A stretch of DNA of 28,701 nucleotides from CAYVWB01 sp964455395 (GTDB taxonomy: Bacteria; Desulfobacterota; Desulfovibrionia; Desulfovibrionales; Desulfovibrionaceae): NCBI GenBank assembly GCA_964455395.1, contig CAYVWB010000059.1, forward strand, positions 1-28,701, read 5' to 3'. The notes beneath the pieces were generated by a model, which was not told the DNA's origin, did no database searches, and was given only the letters and a program-made list of their open reading frames with translations. The position numbers and the translations under genes are program-made. Below are positions 14,796 through 22,585 of the stretch, piece by piece; position 1 is the first letter of the stretch, and each line of letters begins with the position of its first letter.

Positions 14796-15098
14796 ATGAG
14801 CGCCATTCTCAACCTCGCGGTCTTTCCTTTGGACAAAGGCGCGGAGCTCGCCACCTATGTGGCGCGCGTCATCGACGTCATCGAAGCCAGCGGCATGCCC
14901 TACCAGCTCGGGCCCATGGGCACCGCCGTGGAAGGCGACCCCCGCGCGCTCTTCGAACTCGCCAACAACTGTCTGGAGACGCTGCAGCCGGACTGCGAGC
15001 GCGTCTACATGGCCATGCACATGGATTACCGCAAAGGCCGCCAAAACGGACTGACCGGCAAGGTCGACGCTGTCCATCAGATCCGTGGCGCCGAGTAA
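14796..15098 (+). CDS. MTH1187/YkoF-type thiamine-binding protein
   Basis: The 100-residue protein has the small ferredoxin-like fold of the MTH1187 (DUF77) family, related to the YkoF thiamine/HMP-binding domain: an opening strand ILNLAVFPLDKG, then VIEASGMPYQLGPMGTAVEGD, and a C-terminal RKGRQNGLTGKVDAVHQ region. Members bind thiamine or its pyrimidine half in the cytoplasm. It starts the cluster with thiM and thiE, which fits a role in thiamine or precursor salvage. ATG is preceded by AGGAG. Full length for the family. The exact ligand is inferred. Confidence 0.88.
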   Translation: MSAILNLAVFPLDKGAELATYVARVIDVIEASGMPYQLGPMGTAVEGDPRALFELANNCLETLQPDCERVYMAMHMDYRKGRQNGLTGKVDAVHQIRGAE

Positions 15099-15122
15099 CC
15101 CCCCTGCTCCACAAGGAAAAAC

Positions 15123-15983
15123 ATGCTGACCTCCCCCGCCGACGCCTGGCGTGACGTGCTGGCCATTCGTGAAGCCAAGCCCCTCGTCGTCAACGTCACC
15201 AACTATGTCGTCACCAACACCACGGCCAACGCCTTGCTCGCTTTGGGCGCTTCCCCCGCCATGAGCTCCGCGCATGACGAAATGGAGGACATGGCCGCCA
15301 TCTGCCAAGCCATGGTCATCAACATGGGCACCGTCACCCCATCCTATATCGACGCCATGCCCGTGGCCTGGAGCGCTTGCAACGAGCTGGGCAAACCCGT
15401 GGTCTTCGACCCCGTGGCCGTGGGCGCCACAGCCTTGCGCCGCCGTCTCGCCGCCGAGCTGCTGGAAGGCAGACGCGCCGCCGTCATCCGCGGCAACGCC
15501 AGCGAGATTCTCGCTCTGGCCGGCCCCGAAGCCGCTGCGGACACTGAATCCAAAGGCGCGGACGCCACCCACGGCGTGCAGGAAGCCGCCCCCGCAGCCA
15601 AGGCGCTGGCCAAACGACTGGGCGGCGCTGTCTGCGTGAGCGGCGAAACGGATTATCTGACAGACGGCGAGAGCGAGTGGCTGCTGGAAGGCGGCGACGC
15701 CATGATGCCCTACGTGACCGGTCTGGGCTGCACTGCCAGCGCCATCTGCGGAGCGTTCTGCGCCGTGAATGCGGACCCCCTCAAAGCCGCCGTCCACGCC
15801 ATGGCCGTGATGAACGCCGTGGGCGAAATTGCTGCAGACAAAGCCGAAGGCCCCGGCACGCTGCAGCTCCACCTCTACGACGCGCTCTACACGCTCACAG
15901 AGACGGANNNNNNNNNNATCTACGAAGATCTCGAAGCGTGGTACCCGATCATGCGCCTGCGCGAGGCGGGGCAATCCTCATGA
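15123..15983 (+). CDS. thiM: ThiM, hydroxyethylthiazole kinase (contains an assembly gap)
   Basis: The protein, about 286 residues with the gap as written, is ThiM, which phosphorylates 4-methyl-5-hydroxyethylthiazole with ATP for thiamine synthesis. Recognisable are VVNVTNYVVTNTTANALLALGASPAM near the N-terminus (substrate site), FDPVAVGATALRR, VIRGNASEILALAG, and the ribokinase-like anion-hole region PYVTGLGCTASA with the conserved catalytic Cys. Ten N at 15908-15917 leave the frame intact as written, but the true length there is unknown; the 21 residues after the gap are longer than in E. coli ThiM. Its TGA overlaps the thiE ATG (ATGA), so the two are translationally coupled. Confidence 0.94.
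   Translation: MLTSPADAWRDVLAIREAKPLVVNVTNYVVTNTTANALLALGASPAMSSAHDEMEDMAAICQAMVINMGTVTPSYIDAMPVAWSACNELGKPVVFDPVAVGATALRRRLAAELLEGRRAAVIRGNASEILALAGPEAAADTESKGADATHGVQEAAPAAKALAKRLGGAVCVSGETDYLTDGESEWLLEGGDAMMPYVTGLGCTASAICGAFCAVNADPLKAAVHAMAVMNAVGEIAADKAEGPGTLQLHLYDALYTLTETXXXXIYEDLEAWYPIMRLREAGQSS
15908..15917. other. Assembly gap of 10 N inside thiM
   Basis: Ten unresolved bases near the thiM 3' end. The reading frame is kept on both sides as written, but a 10-N run is a common placeholder, so the real number of bases is uncertain. Confidence 0.95.
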
Positions 15984-16687
15984 AGCCGCGGGATTTCTCC
16001 GTCTATCTGGTGACGGACCGTCCCTTGTGCCGGGGCCGGGAACTGCTGGACGTCATCGCGAAAGCCGTGGCCGGCGGGACGACCATGGTTCAGCTCCGGG
16101 AGAAGGACGCCGACGCCCGGGAGTTCTACGAACTGGCCAAAGCCGCCAAGACGCTGCTCGATCGCGCCAATGTCCCCCTCATCATCAACGACCGGGTGGA
16201 CGTGGCTCTGGCGGTGGACGCCGACGGCGTGCACGTGGGCCAGAGCGACCTGCCCTTCGCGGAAGTGCGGCGGCTCATGGGGCCCGACAAGATCATCGGC
16301 CTCTCCGTGGACACCTTGGAGCAGGCGCTGGCCGTGCCTGACGACGAGACCCTCCCCGGCGGTCGAATGCTGGGGCCGGACTACCTGGGCGTGGGTCCCG
16401 TCTTCGCCACCGCCACCAAAGCGGACGCAGCCCCCGTTTGGGGCGTGGAGCGCTTTGCGGAACTGCGGGGCCAGACCCGCCAACGGCTGGTGGCCATCGG
16501 GGGGGTGACCGTGGAAAACGCCGCCGCCGTGGTGCAGGCCGGGGCCGACGGCGTGGCCGTGGTCTCGGCGGTGTGTTCGGCGGAGTCGCCGGAAGCCGCG
16601 GCGCACGCCTTGGCGCGCGTCGTCATGCAGAACCGGTCCTCGGGTCTTGCGCTGGAAGGCGGCGCGAAGGATGCGCCCATCCAGTAA
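15980..16687 (+). CDS. thiE: ThiE, thiamine-phosphate synthase
   Basis: The 235-residue TIM-barrel enzyme joins HMP-pyrophosphate and thiazole phosphate into thiamine phosphate. Motifs in order: MVQLREK (36-42), IINDRVDVAL (68-77), HVGQSDLP (85-92), YLGVGPVFATATK (substrate loop) and IGGVTVENAAAVVQAGADGVAVVSA (phosphate site). A short insertion (PDDETLPGGRML) precedes the GVGPVF motif. The start overlaps the thiM stop by four bases, so ThiM product and ThiE are made together. Ends with a 25-residue tail beyond the usual C-terminus. Confident. Confidence 0.96.
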   Translation: MKPRDFSVYLVTDRPLCRGRELLDVIAKAVAGGTTMVQLREKDADAREFYELAKAAKTLLDRANVPLIINDRVDVALAVDADGVHVGQSDLPFAEVRRLMGPDKIIGLSVDTLEQALAVPDDETLPGGRMLGPDYLGVGPVFATATKADAAPVWGVERFAELRGQTRQRLVAIGGVTVENAAAVVQAGADGVAVVSAVCSAESPEAAAHALARVVMQNRSSGLALEGGAKDAPIQ

Positions 16688-16790
16688 CCGGCGTGGTCGC
16701 AGACGGTGTGGTCCACGCCCCCGCCCCCCGGCGAGGCGCACGGTTCCGACCATCCTCCACAACCACTAGGTTTTCTTGGGGATCGACACG

Positions 16791-16834
16791 GAAGCCACTG
16801 CGCACGCCGTGGCGCGCGTCATCATGGAGATGAA
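16791..16834 (+). pseudogene. Short remnant duplicating the thiE 3' end
   Basis: Bases 16791-16829 match thiE 16592-16630 at 34 of 39 positions, in the same reading frame: EATAHAVARVIME here against EAAAHALARVVMQ in thiE. The flanks do not match. It sits in the 187-base gap after thiE, which otherwise holds a GCCCGG/CCGGGC hairpin and GC-rich repeats (16839-16866). It looks like the decayed end of a second thiE or a partial tandem duplication. Confidence 0.5.
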
Positions 16835-16874
16835 GCCTGCCCGGACGCGCCGGGCGCGCCGGGCGCGAGAGGTC

Positions 16875-17315
16875 CTACTCCCCCACCACGCCGCCCACGT
16901 AGTCCAGAAACTCCGCAGCGAACTCGAAGAGCGGGAGCACGTCGTCGCGTTGATAGACCGCCGGCGCAGCCGCGGCGTCCATCTCCATGCGGTGTTGCGC
17001 CAGGTCCACGAAACGGGCCGCCAGCACCGGCGCGATCTGCGCGTTCTCGATTTCCCGCGCGGCTTCGTCGCCACACAGGGGGGAGGCCGTGGCGTCGCGG
17101 AGACCTCGCAGCAGCAGCACGGCGTCCACAGCGTGGTCGCAGGCGTCGGCCAAGCGGCGCACGCACCCCGTCCAACGGCAGTGCAGGCCGAGCACCCGCG
17201 CGTCCTCGAAGGCTTCGCGGGAACGGGTCATGCGGCCTTTGGCCAGTTCCTGGGATGTGGCGTCGGCGTATTGAGGGGTCAAGGCGTCGTCTCCGTCAGG
17301 CTCGTGTTTCGCCAT
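16875..17315 (-). CDS. HEPN-domain protein
   Basis: The protein, 146 residues from the ATG at 17313-17315, is helical and fits the HEPN (UPF0332-like) pattern: a SREAFEDARVLGLHCRW opening helix, then RLADACDHAVDAVLLLRG and a C-terminal FEFAAEFLDYVGGV helix. The second helix keeps R-x6-H, the composite RNase motif of active HEPN toxins. Such proteins usually pair with a nucleotidyltransferase antitoxin, and none is present on either side. The start is uncertain: another in-frame ATG at 17393 lies against the hairpin downstream of clpB and has no ribosome site, so the inner ATG is preferred though its own site is weak too. Family moderately confident; toxin role not shown. Confidence 0.65.
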   Translation of the reverse strand: MAKHEPDGDDALTPQYADATSQELAKGRMTRSREAFEDARVLGLHCRWTGCVRRLADACDHAVDAVLLLRGLRDATASPLCGDEAAREIENAQIAPVLAARFVDLAQHRMEMDAAAAPAVYQRDDVLPLFEFAAEFLDYVGGVVGE

Positions 17316-17397
17316 GTCAATTGCTGGCCATACCTGCTCTGTCGATAAAAGGAAAGGGAATGTGCGGGGATTTCCCCGATGAGCGGCGGTCATGAGA

Positions 17398-17428
17398 GCA
17401 CGGCCGACTGGAGCCCAGCCGGCCGTGC
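17398..17428 (-). terminator. Hairpin terminator-like element after clpB
   Basis: A 14-bp stem (17398-17411 with 17415-17428, one A-C mismatch) with a three-base loop lies 25 bases past the clpB stop. Only a short TCTC follows on the minus strand, so termination efficiency is uncertain. Confidence 0.55.
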
Positions 17429-17452
17429 AAGGGGAACGATGGCGAGGGGCGT

Positions 17453-20109
17453 TTACGCTTCTGGACGCGGCGCCGTGGTGTAGCCGAGATCCTCGTCCAT
17501 GATGTCGAAGGTGACGCGCTCGCCTTCGTGGAGCTTGCCACTGATGAGCGCTTTGGCCAGAGGCGTTTCCAGGTGGCTCTGGAGGTAGCGCTTCAGAGGC
17601 CGTGCGCCGTAGACGGGGTCGTAGGCGGCGCGGACGATGTGCTCCTTGGCGGCGTCGGTGAGCTCCAGTTCGATGCGGCGATCGGCGAGGCGTTCCCGCA
17701 GGGAGGCGATCTGCAGATCGATGATGGCCTTGAGCTGCTCCATGAGCAACGGGGTGAACAGGACTATCTCGTCCACGCGGTTGAGGAACTCCGGCCGGAA
17801 GTGACTACGCAGCTCGCCCAGCACGCGGTCGCGCACGCCGGTCATCAGCTCGCCGTCCGGGGTGATGCCGTCCAGCAACGTGGTGGAGCCGATGTTGGAC
17901 GTCATGATGATGATGGTGTTCTTGAAGTCCACGGTGCGGCCTTTGCTGTCGGTGAGACGGCCGTCGTCGAGGATCTGCAGGAGCACGTTGAAGACATCCG
18001 GATGGGCTTTCTCGATCTCGTCCAGGAGCACCACGGAATAGGGTTTGCGGCGCACCACTTCGGTGAGCTGGCCGCCCTCCTCGTGCCCCACGTATCCGGG
18101 GGGCGCGCCGATGAGCCGGGCCACGGTGTGTTTCTCCATGTACTCGCTCATGTCCAGCCGGACCATGTTGTCTTCGGAGTCGAAGAGGGCCTCGGCGAGG
18201 GTCTTGCAGAGCTCGGTCTTGCCCACGCCCGTGGGGCCCAGGAAGATGAAGGAGCCGATGGGCCGACGCGGGTCCTTCAGCCCGGCGCGAGCGCGCACCA
18301 CGGCGTCCGCCACGGCTTCCACCGCCTGCTCCTGCCCCACAACGCGCTGGTGCAGCAGTTCGGGCAGCCGCATGAGCTTTTCGCGCTCGCCTTCCATGAG
18401 TCGTGATACGGGGATGCCCGTCCACCGGGCCACGATGGCGGCGATGTCCTCCGGCGTCACCTCCTCGCGCAACAGCCGCTGGGCCGGCTCGTGGGCTGTA
18501 TCGTCCGCTGCGTCCTCATCCGGCGCGCTTTCCTCGTCTGCTGCGCCTTCCAACGCGCGCAGCTCCTTTTCCAGCCGCATCAGCTCGCCGTACACCAGCT
18601 TGGAGACGCGGGTGTAGTCGAATTGACGCTTGGCCTCCTCGATTTCGCGGCGGGTCTGCTCGATCTGTTCCTTGAAGCCGCGGAACTGGTCGATGGAACC
18701 TTTCTCGCGTTCCCAGCGCGCCATGAGCTCGCGCTGTTCCTCTTCGAGATCGGCGAGCTCCTGCTCCAGTCTGCCCAAGCGTTCGCGGCTGGCTTCGTCC
18801 TTCTCCCGCTTGAGGGCTTCGCGCTCGATCTGCAGCTGCATGATCTTGCGGTTGATGGTGTCCAGCTCCGTGGGCAAGGAGTCGATCTCCGTACGGATCA
18901 TGGCGCCGGCTTCGTCGATGAGGTCGATGGCCTTGTCCGGCAGGTTGCGGTCCGTGATGTAGCGGTGCGAGAGGGTGGCGGCCTCCACGAGAGCGGCGTC
19001 GGCGATGCGTACGCCGTGGTGCACTTCGAAACGTTCGCGCAGGCCCCGCAGGATGGAGATGGTCTCCTCCACGCTGGGCTCCTTGACGAGCAGGGGCTGG
19101 AAGCGACGCTCCAGAGCCGGGTCCTTCTCGATGTGCTTGCGGTGCTCGTCCAGCGTGGTGGCGCCGATGCAGTGCAGCTCCCCGCGGGCCAGCATGGGCT
19201 TGAGCAAGTTGCCAGCGTCCATGGCCCCTTCGGCTTTGCCTGCGCCCACGATGGTGTGGATCTCGTCGATGAACAGGATGATCTTGCCTTCGCTCTGCTC
19301 GATCTCCTTGAGCACGGCCTTGAGCCGCTCTTCGAATTCGCCGCGGTACTTGGCGCCGGCGATGAGCGCGCCCATGTTTAATTCGTAGATGGTCTTTTCC
19401 TTGAGACCTTCGGGGACGTCGCCTTCGAGGATGCGGTGCGCCAGACCCTCCACGATGGCGGTCTTGCCCACGCCGGCTTCGCCGATGAGCACGGGGTTGN
19501 NNNNNNNNNGGACAGGATGCGCACGCAGCGGCGGATCTCCTCGTCGCGGCCGATGACGGGGTCCAGCTTGCCCTTGCGGGCCTCCTCCACCAGATCACGA
19601 CCGTACTTGCCCAACGCTTCGTAGGTGGCTTCGGGGTTGTCCGAGGTGACGCGCTGCGAACCGCGAACCTCGGTCAGGGTCGCCAGCACCCGCTCGGAAG
19701 TGACGTTGAACTGTTTGTTGACCTTGCCGGCGCCGGTGTTCTCGGCTTCCTCGCTGATGGCGAGAAAGAGGTGCTCCACGCTGACGTACTCGTCCTTGAG
19801 GCGTTCGGCGTGGTCCATGGCCTTGACCAGAACCTGGTTGAGCCGCTGGGTTACCATGATCTTGTTGGGATCGGCGCCGCCCCCGGAGACCGAAGGAATC
19901 TTCTTGAGCTGCTCCTCCACGGCGGCGGCGTACGCCCCGGGGTTCAAGCCCATGCGCTCCAGGATACGGGGGGTAAGGCCGTTCTGCTGGGTGGCGAGGG
20001 CGAAGAGCATGTGCTCCACATCCACGTTCTGATGCCCCATACGCACGGCGAGCTGTTGCGCCGTGTTGATGGCTTCCTGGGATTTTTGCGTCAGTTTGCT
20101 CAGGTCCAT
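17453..20109 (-). CDS. clpB: ClpB protein disaggregase (interrupted by an assembly gap)
   Basis: This is one Hsp100 ClpB gene of about 885 residues. The N-domain (MDLSKLTQKSQEAINTAQQL) and start of the first AAA+ module read up to VRILS; after ten N (19500-19509) the gene resumes at NPVLIGEAGVGKT. As written the two sides are in different frames, but the family sequence there (RRTKNNP) predicts 14 missing bases rather than 10, which restores the frame. Further features are the long coiled-coil middle domain, the second Walker A FLGPTGVGKTE, Walker B VVLLDEIEKAH and sensor MTSNIGS. An acidic insert (DEESAPDEDAADDTAHE) follows the middle domain. ClpB threads aggregated proteins with DnaK/DnaJ help. 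Strong AAGGAGGG before the ATG; a J-protein gene lies 258 bases upstream on the same strand. Confidence 0.96.
19500..19509. other. Assembly gap of 10 N inside clpB
   Basis: Ten unresolved bases just before the first Walker A of ClpB. The frames on the two sides do not agree with a 10-base gap; conserved family sequence predicts 14 bases. Confidence 0.95.
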
Positions 20110-20367
20110 ATGGGAATCCCTCCTTGGGCAATGCGTTAGGAATCGTCAGGACGACTTTGCGGCGGCGTGTTCGACAGGCGCTTCGGGCGCCCTCGTTTGC
20201 CGACAGGCTGTTCCCTTGAACGCTTGGTCAACTTCTCTCCCGGCGCTACGGCGACACGGCGCTCTGCTGCGAGACGCGCCCTCACCGAAAACCCGCTCAT
20301 GAGCCGAGCGCGGTGTGGCCAGGCCCGCGTCCACGAGCCGTCCTGTCTCCAGCAGGCGCAGCGCGTC
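20110..20367. other. Gap between the J-protein gene and clpB
   Basis: No convincing gene is seen in these 258 bases. Many bacteria place a CbpM- or HspR-type regulator gene here, but no MerR-like sequence was found in any minus-strand frame. The clpB ribosome site AAGGAGGG lies at the clpB end. Confidence 0.5.
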
Positions 20368-21375
20368 TCAATCTCTCGGGTTGAAGGAAGACTTCCGGGC
20401 GAGCTCCTCCCAGAGCGCGCGCTCCTCGTCATCAGGATTCTTGGGAACGACGATGCGCACCCGCGCGAAGAGGTCGCCTTTGGAGGCGCCCTGACCCAGG
20501 CCCTTGCCTTTGATGCGCATTTTGCGGCCCGAGTCGACACCCGGGGGAATGGTGAGGTTGATCTCGCCATCCAGGGTATAGGCGCTGACCTGCGCGCCGA
20601 GAACAGCTTCCCAGGGGGCCACGTCCACGTCCATGGTGAGGTTCGCGCCATCCACACTGAAGCGTGCGTGGGGCAGCAGCTCCACCTTGAGGAAGAGGTC
20701 GCCGGCGGCGCCGCCGGCGGCGCCGGGGTCGCCTTGCCCGGAAAGACGGATCTTCGCGCCGTGCTTCACGCCCGGGGGAATGTTGACGTTGAGCGTCTTG
20801 GTGCGGGGAGCCATGCCGGGTCCATGCTCCGTGAGCGTGATGGACTTCTGCCCGCCGTGGTAGGCTTCCTCCAGGCGGAGCTGGAGCGTGGCTTCGGAGT
20901 CCCCGCCTTTGCGTGGACGCTGGGAGAAGCCCCCGCGGCCGAAGGGGTCGCCTTGGAAGCCGCTGGCCCGGCCGCCGCCCATGCCGCCGCCCATGCCGCC
21001 GCCCATGCCGCCGCCCATGCCGCCGAAGATGGTTTCGAAGAAATCGGAGAAGCCGGAAGCGTCGAAACCGGCGCCGCCGGGACCACCGGGCCCGCCGCCG
21101 AAATCGAAACGAACGTTCTCGTACCCCGGAGGCGGCCGGAAATTCTGGCCGTGCTCCCAGTTGGGCCCGAGCGTGTCGTAGCGTTTGCGCTTCTCGGGGT
21201 CCTTGAGGACTTCATGCGCTTCATTGACTTCCTTGAACTTTGTCTCGGCGTCCTTGTCATCCGGGTTGAGGTCCGGGTGATACTTCCGGGCGAGCTTCTT
21301 GTACGCCTTGGAGATATCCTCCTGGGAAGCGGACTTGGAGACGCCCAGTACTTTGTAATAATCCTTATATTCCAT
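20368..21375 (-). CDS. CbpA-type DnaJ co-chaperone (class B)
   Basis: The 335-residue protein has a J domain (1-70) with HPD at 33-35, a Gly/Phe/Met-rich linker (about 90-160) and two beta-rich substrate-binding domains (175-325), ending SSFNPRD much as E. coli CbpA does. The zinc-finger cysteines of class A DnaJ are absent. It stimulates DnaK ATPase activity and delivers clients, probably together with the ClpB encoded next. The linker holds a GMGG-type tetrapeptide array made by four perfect 12-bp DNA repeats. GGAG lies rather far (about 12 bases) from the ATG, and a 30-codon frame upstream overlaps the start. Confidence 0.94.
   Translation of the reverse strand: MEYKDYYKVLGVSKSASQEDISKAYKKLARKYHPDLNPDDKDAETKFKEVNEAHEVLKDPEKRKRYDTLGPNWEHGQNFRPPPGYENVRFDFGGGPGGPGGAGFDASGFSDFFETIFGGMGGGMGGGMGGGMGGGRASGFQGDPFGRGGFSQRPRKGGDSEATLQLRLEEAYHGGQKSITLTEHGPGMAPRTKTLNVNIPPGVKHGAKIRLSGQGDPGAAGGAAGDLFLKVELLPHARFSVDGANLTMDVDVAPWEAVLGAQVSAYTLDGEINLTIPPGVDSGRKMRIKGKGLGQGASKGDLFARVRIVVPKNPDDEERALWEELARKSSFNPRD
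20971..21024. repeat. 12-bp tandem repeat inside the J-protein gene
   Basis: Four perfect copies of GCCGCCGCCCAT (20971-21018) plus a half copy encode the repeated Met-Gly-Gly-Gly units of the linker. Such an array can gain or lose units by slippage without changing frame. Confidence 0.9.
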
Positions 21376-21574
21376 GATTCGCGCCAGCTCCGTACGAGTC
21401 TGCGGCGTGTGCGTGCGCGCGCTGTTGCGCGGACGCCGCCTCGTCTTGAAAAGTCATGATGGTTCGCGTGAGACGCGCTGTGGTCCAGTCGCCAACCCGG
21501 ACGGGCCCAGGACAAGCCCCCGGCGAAGGAGCCCTCGCACGTCGCAGAAGCCGCCCTCAAATGACAACCCCCTT

Positions 21575-21602
21575 TACATAACACGGCCCGACTCGGTGTC
21601 AA
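21575..21602 (-). promoter_or_regulatory. Predicted sigma70-type promoter of the J-protein/clpB operon
   Basis: On the minus strand TTGACA (21602-21597) is followed after 16 bases by TATGTA (21580-21575) with an upstream TGT giving an extended -10. The leader to the J-protein ATG would be about 190 bases. It does not look like a sigma32 promoter. Confidence 0.65.
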
Positions 21603-21810
21603 GATGCCGACACCGCGCCAATGGGGATTCTTCCAGGGAATTGTAGCAGGAGCAGACAAAAAGGAAAGGGGAAAGACGACAGGGACGCGCTTGACCTCAG
21701 CGCTGGTTGCGTACAGAGCCACATGACGCGAGCCCGCAGGAAAACCGGCAGACGCCGCGCGCCGACTTCATCTCGACTGCGGCGCTGCTCCGGACCCGAG
21801 GAGCCATGAG

Positions 21811-21836
21811 AGCGGGCCGGCATCGCCGGGGCCCCG
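21811..21836 (-). terminator. Terminator-like hairpin after the cysteine-free thioredoxin gene
   Basis: GCGGG plus CCGGC pairs with GCCGG plus CCCGC around a three-base loop, with a three-base bulge, 7 bases after the stop codon. No T-run follows. Confidence 0.45.
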
Positions 21837-21842
21837 CCTTCC

Positions 21843-22403
21843 TCACTGCGCGGCGTAGCCCTCGGCGGCGAGGGTCATGACGAAATCCGGCCACTCATGT
21901 TTGTACGGAAGGAAGTTGTCCGCGTAGACCACGCGTCCCCCGGGGGAAAGCCCCAAGGCGAAGGGCGTCGAGTCCACCCCCACGGCCTGCGTCAGCGCGC
22001 CGTTCGGGTCCAGCGCCACAGGCAAAGCGAGATCGTTGTGCTCCAGAAATCCCCGCACGATGGCTTCGCTCTCACCCACGTTCACCAACCGCACGGCTAC
22101 GGGGCGGCTCTCGCTCCACTCATGAAACGCCTGCACCTTGCGCAAGGTCAGCGCGCTGAACTTGCTGTGGGTGACAAAAAAGACAAGCACCGTGGCCGAC
22201 CCGGCAGTGAAGTCGGCGGTGTTCAAGGGAGCGTCGTCCACCATCGGGAGCTCCATGGCCGGGAGCTGACGCCCCACCAGACCGGAAGCGACCTCCACGT
22301 CCGATTCGGTGTACAGATAGAGAAAAAGCCCGAAGCCAAGGACCATGCCCGTGGTGGCGAGGATGCGCACCTTGGATTCATGCCACGCGCCGTCGAACAT
22401 CAT
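21843..22403 (-). CDS. Membrane-anchored thioredoxin-fold protein without cysteines
   Basis: The 186-residue protein has one N-terminal membrane segment (about 12-31) and a TlpA/ResA-like thioredoxin domain facing outward. It aligns without gaps to the upstream lipoprotein around the active site: VTHSKFSALTLRKVQAFHEW against ATWCGACKHHTPTVNAFRQW. Both active-site cysteines are Ser (Ser80, Ser83), and the whole protein has no Cys, so it cannot do thiol-disulfide exchange. The cis-Pro position is kept (STPFALGL). Both proteins share a GRQLP segment before the domain. The first of two adjacent ATGs is chosen because GGGAGG lies 7 bases upstream; a longer start at 22469 has none. A binding or structural role is inferred. 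Confidence 0.85.
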   Translation of the reverse strand: MMFDGAWHESKVRILATTGMVLGFGLFLYLYTESDVEVASGLVGRQLPAMELPMVDDAPLNTADFTAGSATVLVFFVTHSKFSALTLRKVQAFHEWSESRPVAVRLVNVGESEAIVRGFLEHNDLALPVALDPNGALTQAVGVDSTPFALGLSPGGRVVYADNFLPYKHEWPDFVMTLAAEGYAAQ

Positions 22404-22585
22404 GAAGTTCCTCCCGCGCCGGCTTGCCCCGGCTTGCCGAGCCTGCGAATACAGCCCGAGGGCCTCCATCGCGCCAACGCCTTTCCCGCGGCGCCCCGAG
22501 CGGGACGGGACGCATGCACGTACAGGACAGGGCGTACACGGCGATTTTCAACTGGGTCCGCCAAGGTTTCTCCAAGGCGTTTCAT
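22400..22585 (-). CDS. Possible small basic protein coupled to both thioredoxin-like genes
   Basis: A 61-residue frame (MKRLGETLADPVENRRVRP at the start) fills the gap between the two thioredoxin-like genes. Its ATG overlaps the upstream TGA (TGATG), GGAGGG lies 7 bases before it, and its TGA overlaps the next ATG (ATGA). These junctions suggest a real coupled gene. Against it, third-position GC is only moderate, and a shifted frame (TTG at 22575, EKPWRTQLKIAVYALSCTC, 65 codons) has better codon use in its first half. The true product could be either frame, or one gene with a frameshift. No known family. Confidence 0.4.
   Translation of the reverse strand: MKRLGETLADPVENRRVRPVLYVHASRPARGAAGKALARWRPSGCIRRLGKPGQAGAGGTS

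Larger units (their letters stand above)
21376..21842. other. 467-base region upstream of the J-protein gene
   Basis: Contains the leader and promoter of the J-protein gene (21575-21602), the hairpin ending the thioredoxin operon (21811-21836) and no convincing gene. A 30-codon frame on the minus strand (from about 21457) overlaps the J-protein start and could couple translation, but it has no good ribosome site. No CIRCE element was seen. Confidence 0.5.

Noticed and set aside
20146..20334. 62-codon frame between the J-protein and clpB as a CbpM/HspR-type regulator
   Set aside because: No MerR or CbpM-like sequence and no ribosome site.
21374..21460. 30-codon upstream frame overlapping the J-protein start as a leader peptide
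   Set aside because: It overlaps the start by only a few bases and lacks a ribosome site; kept as a remark only.
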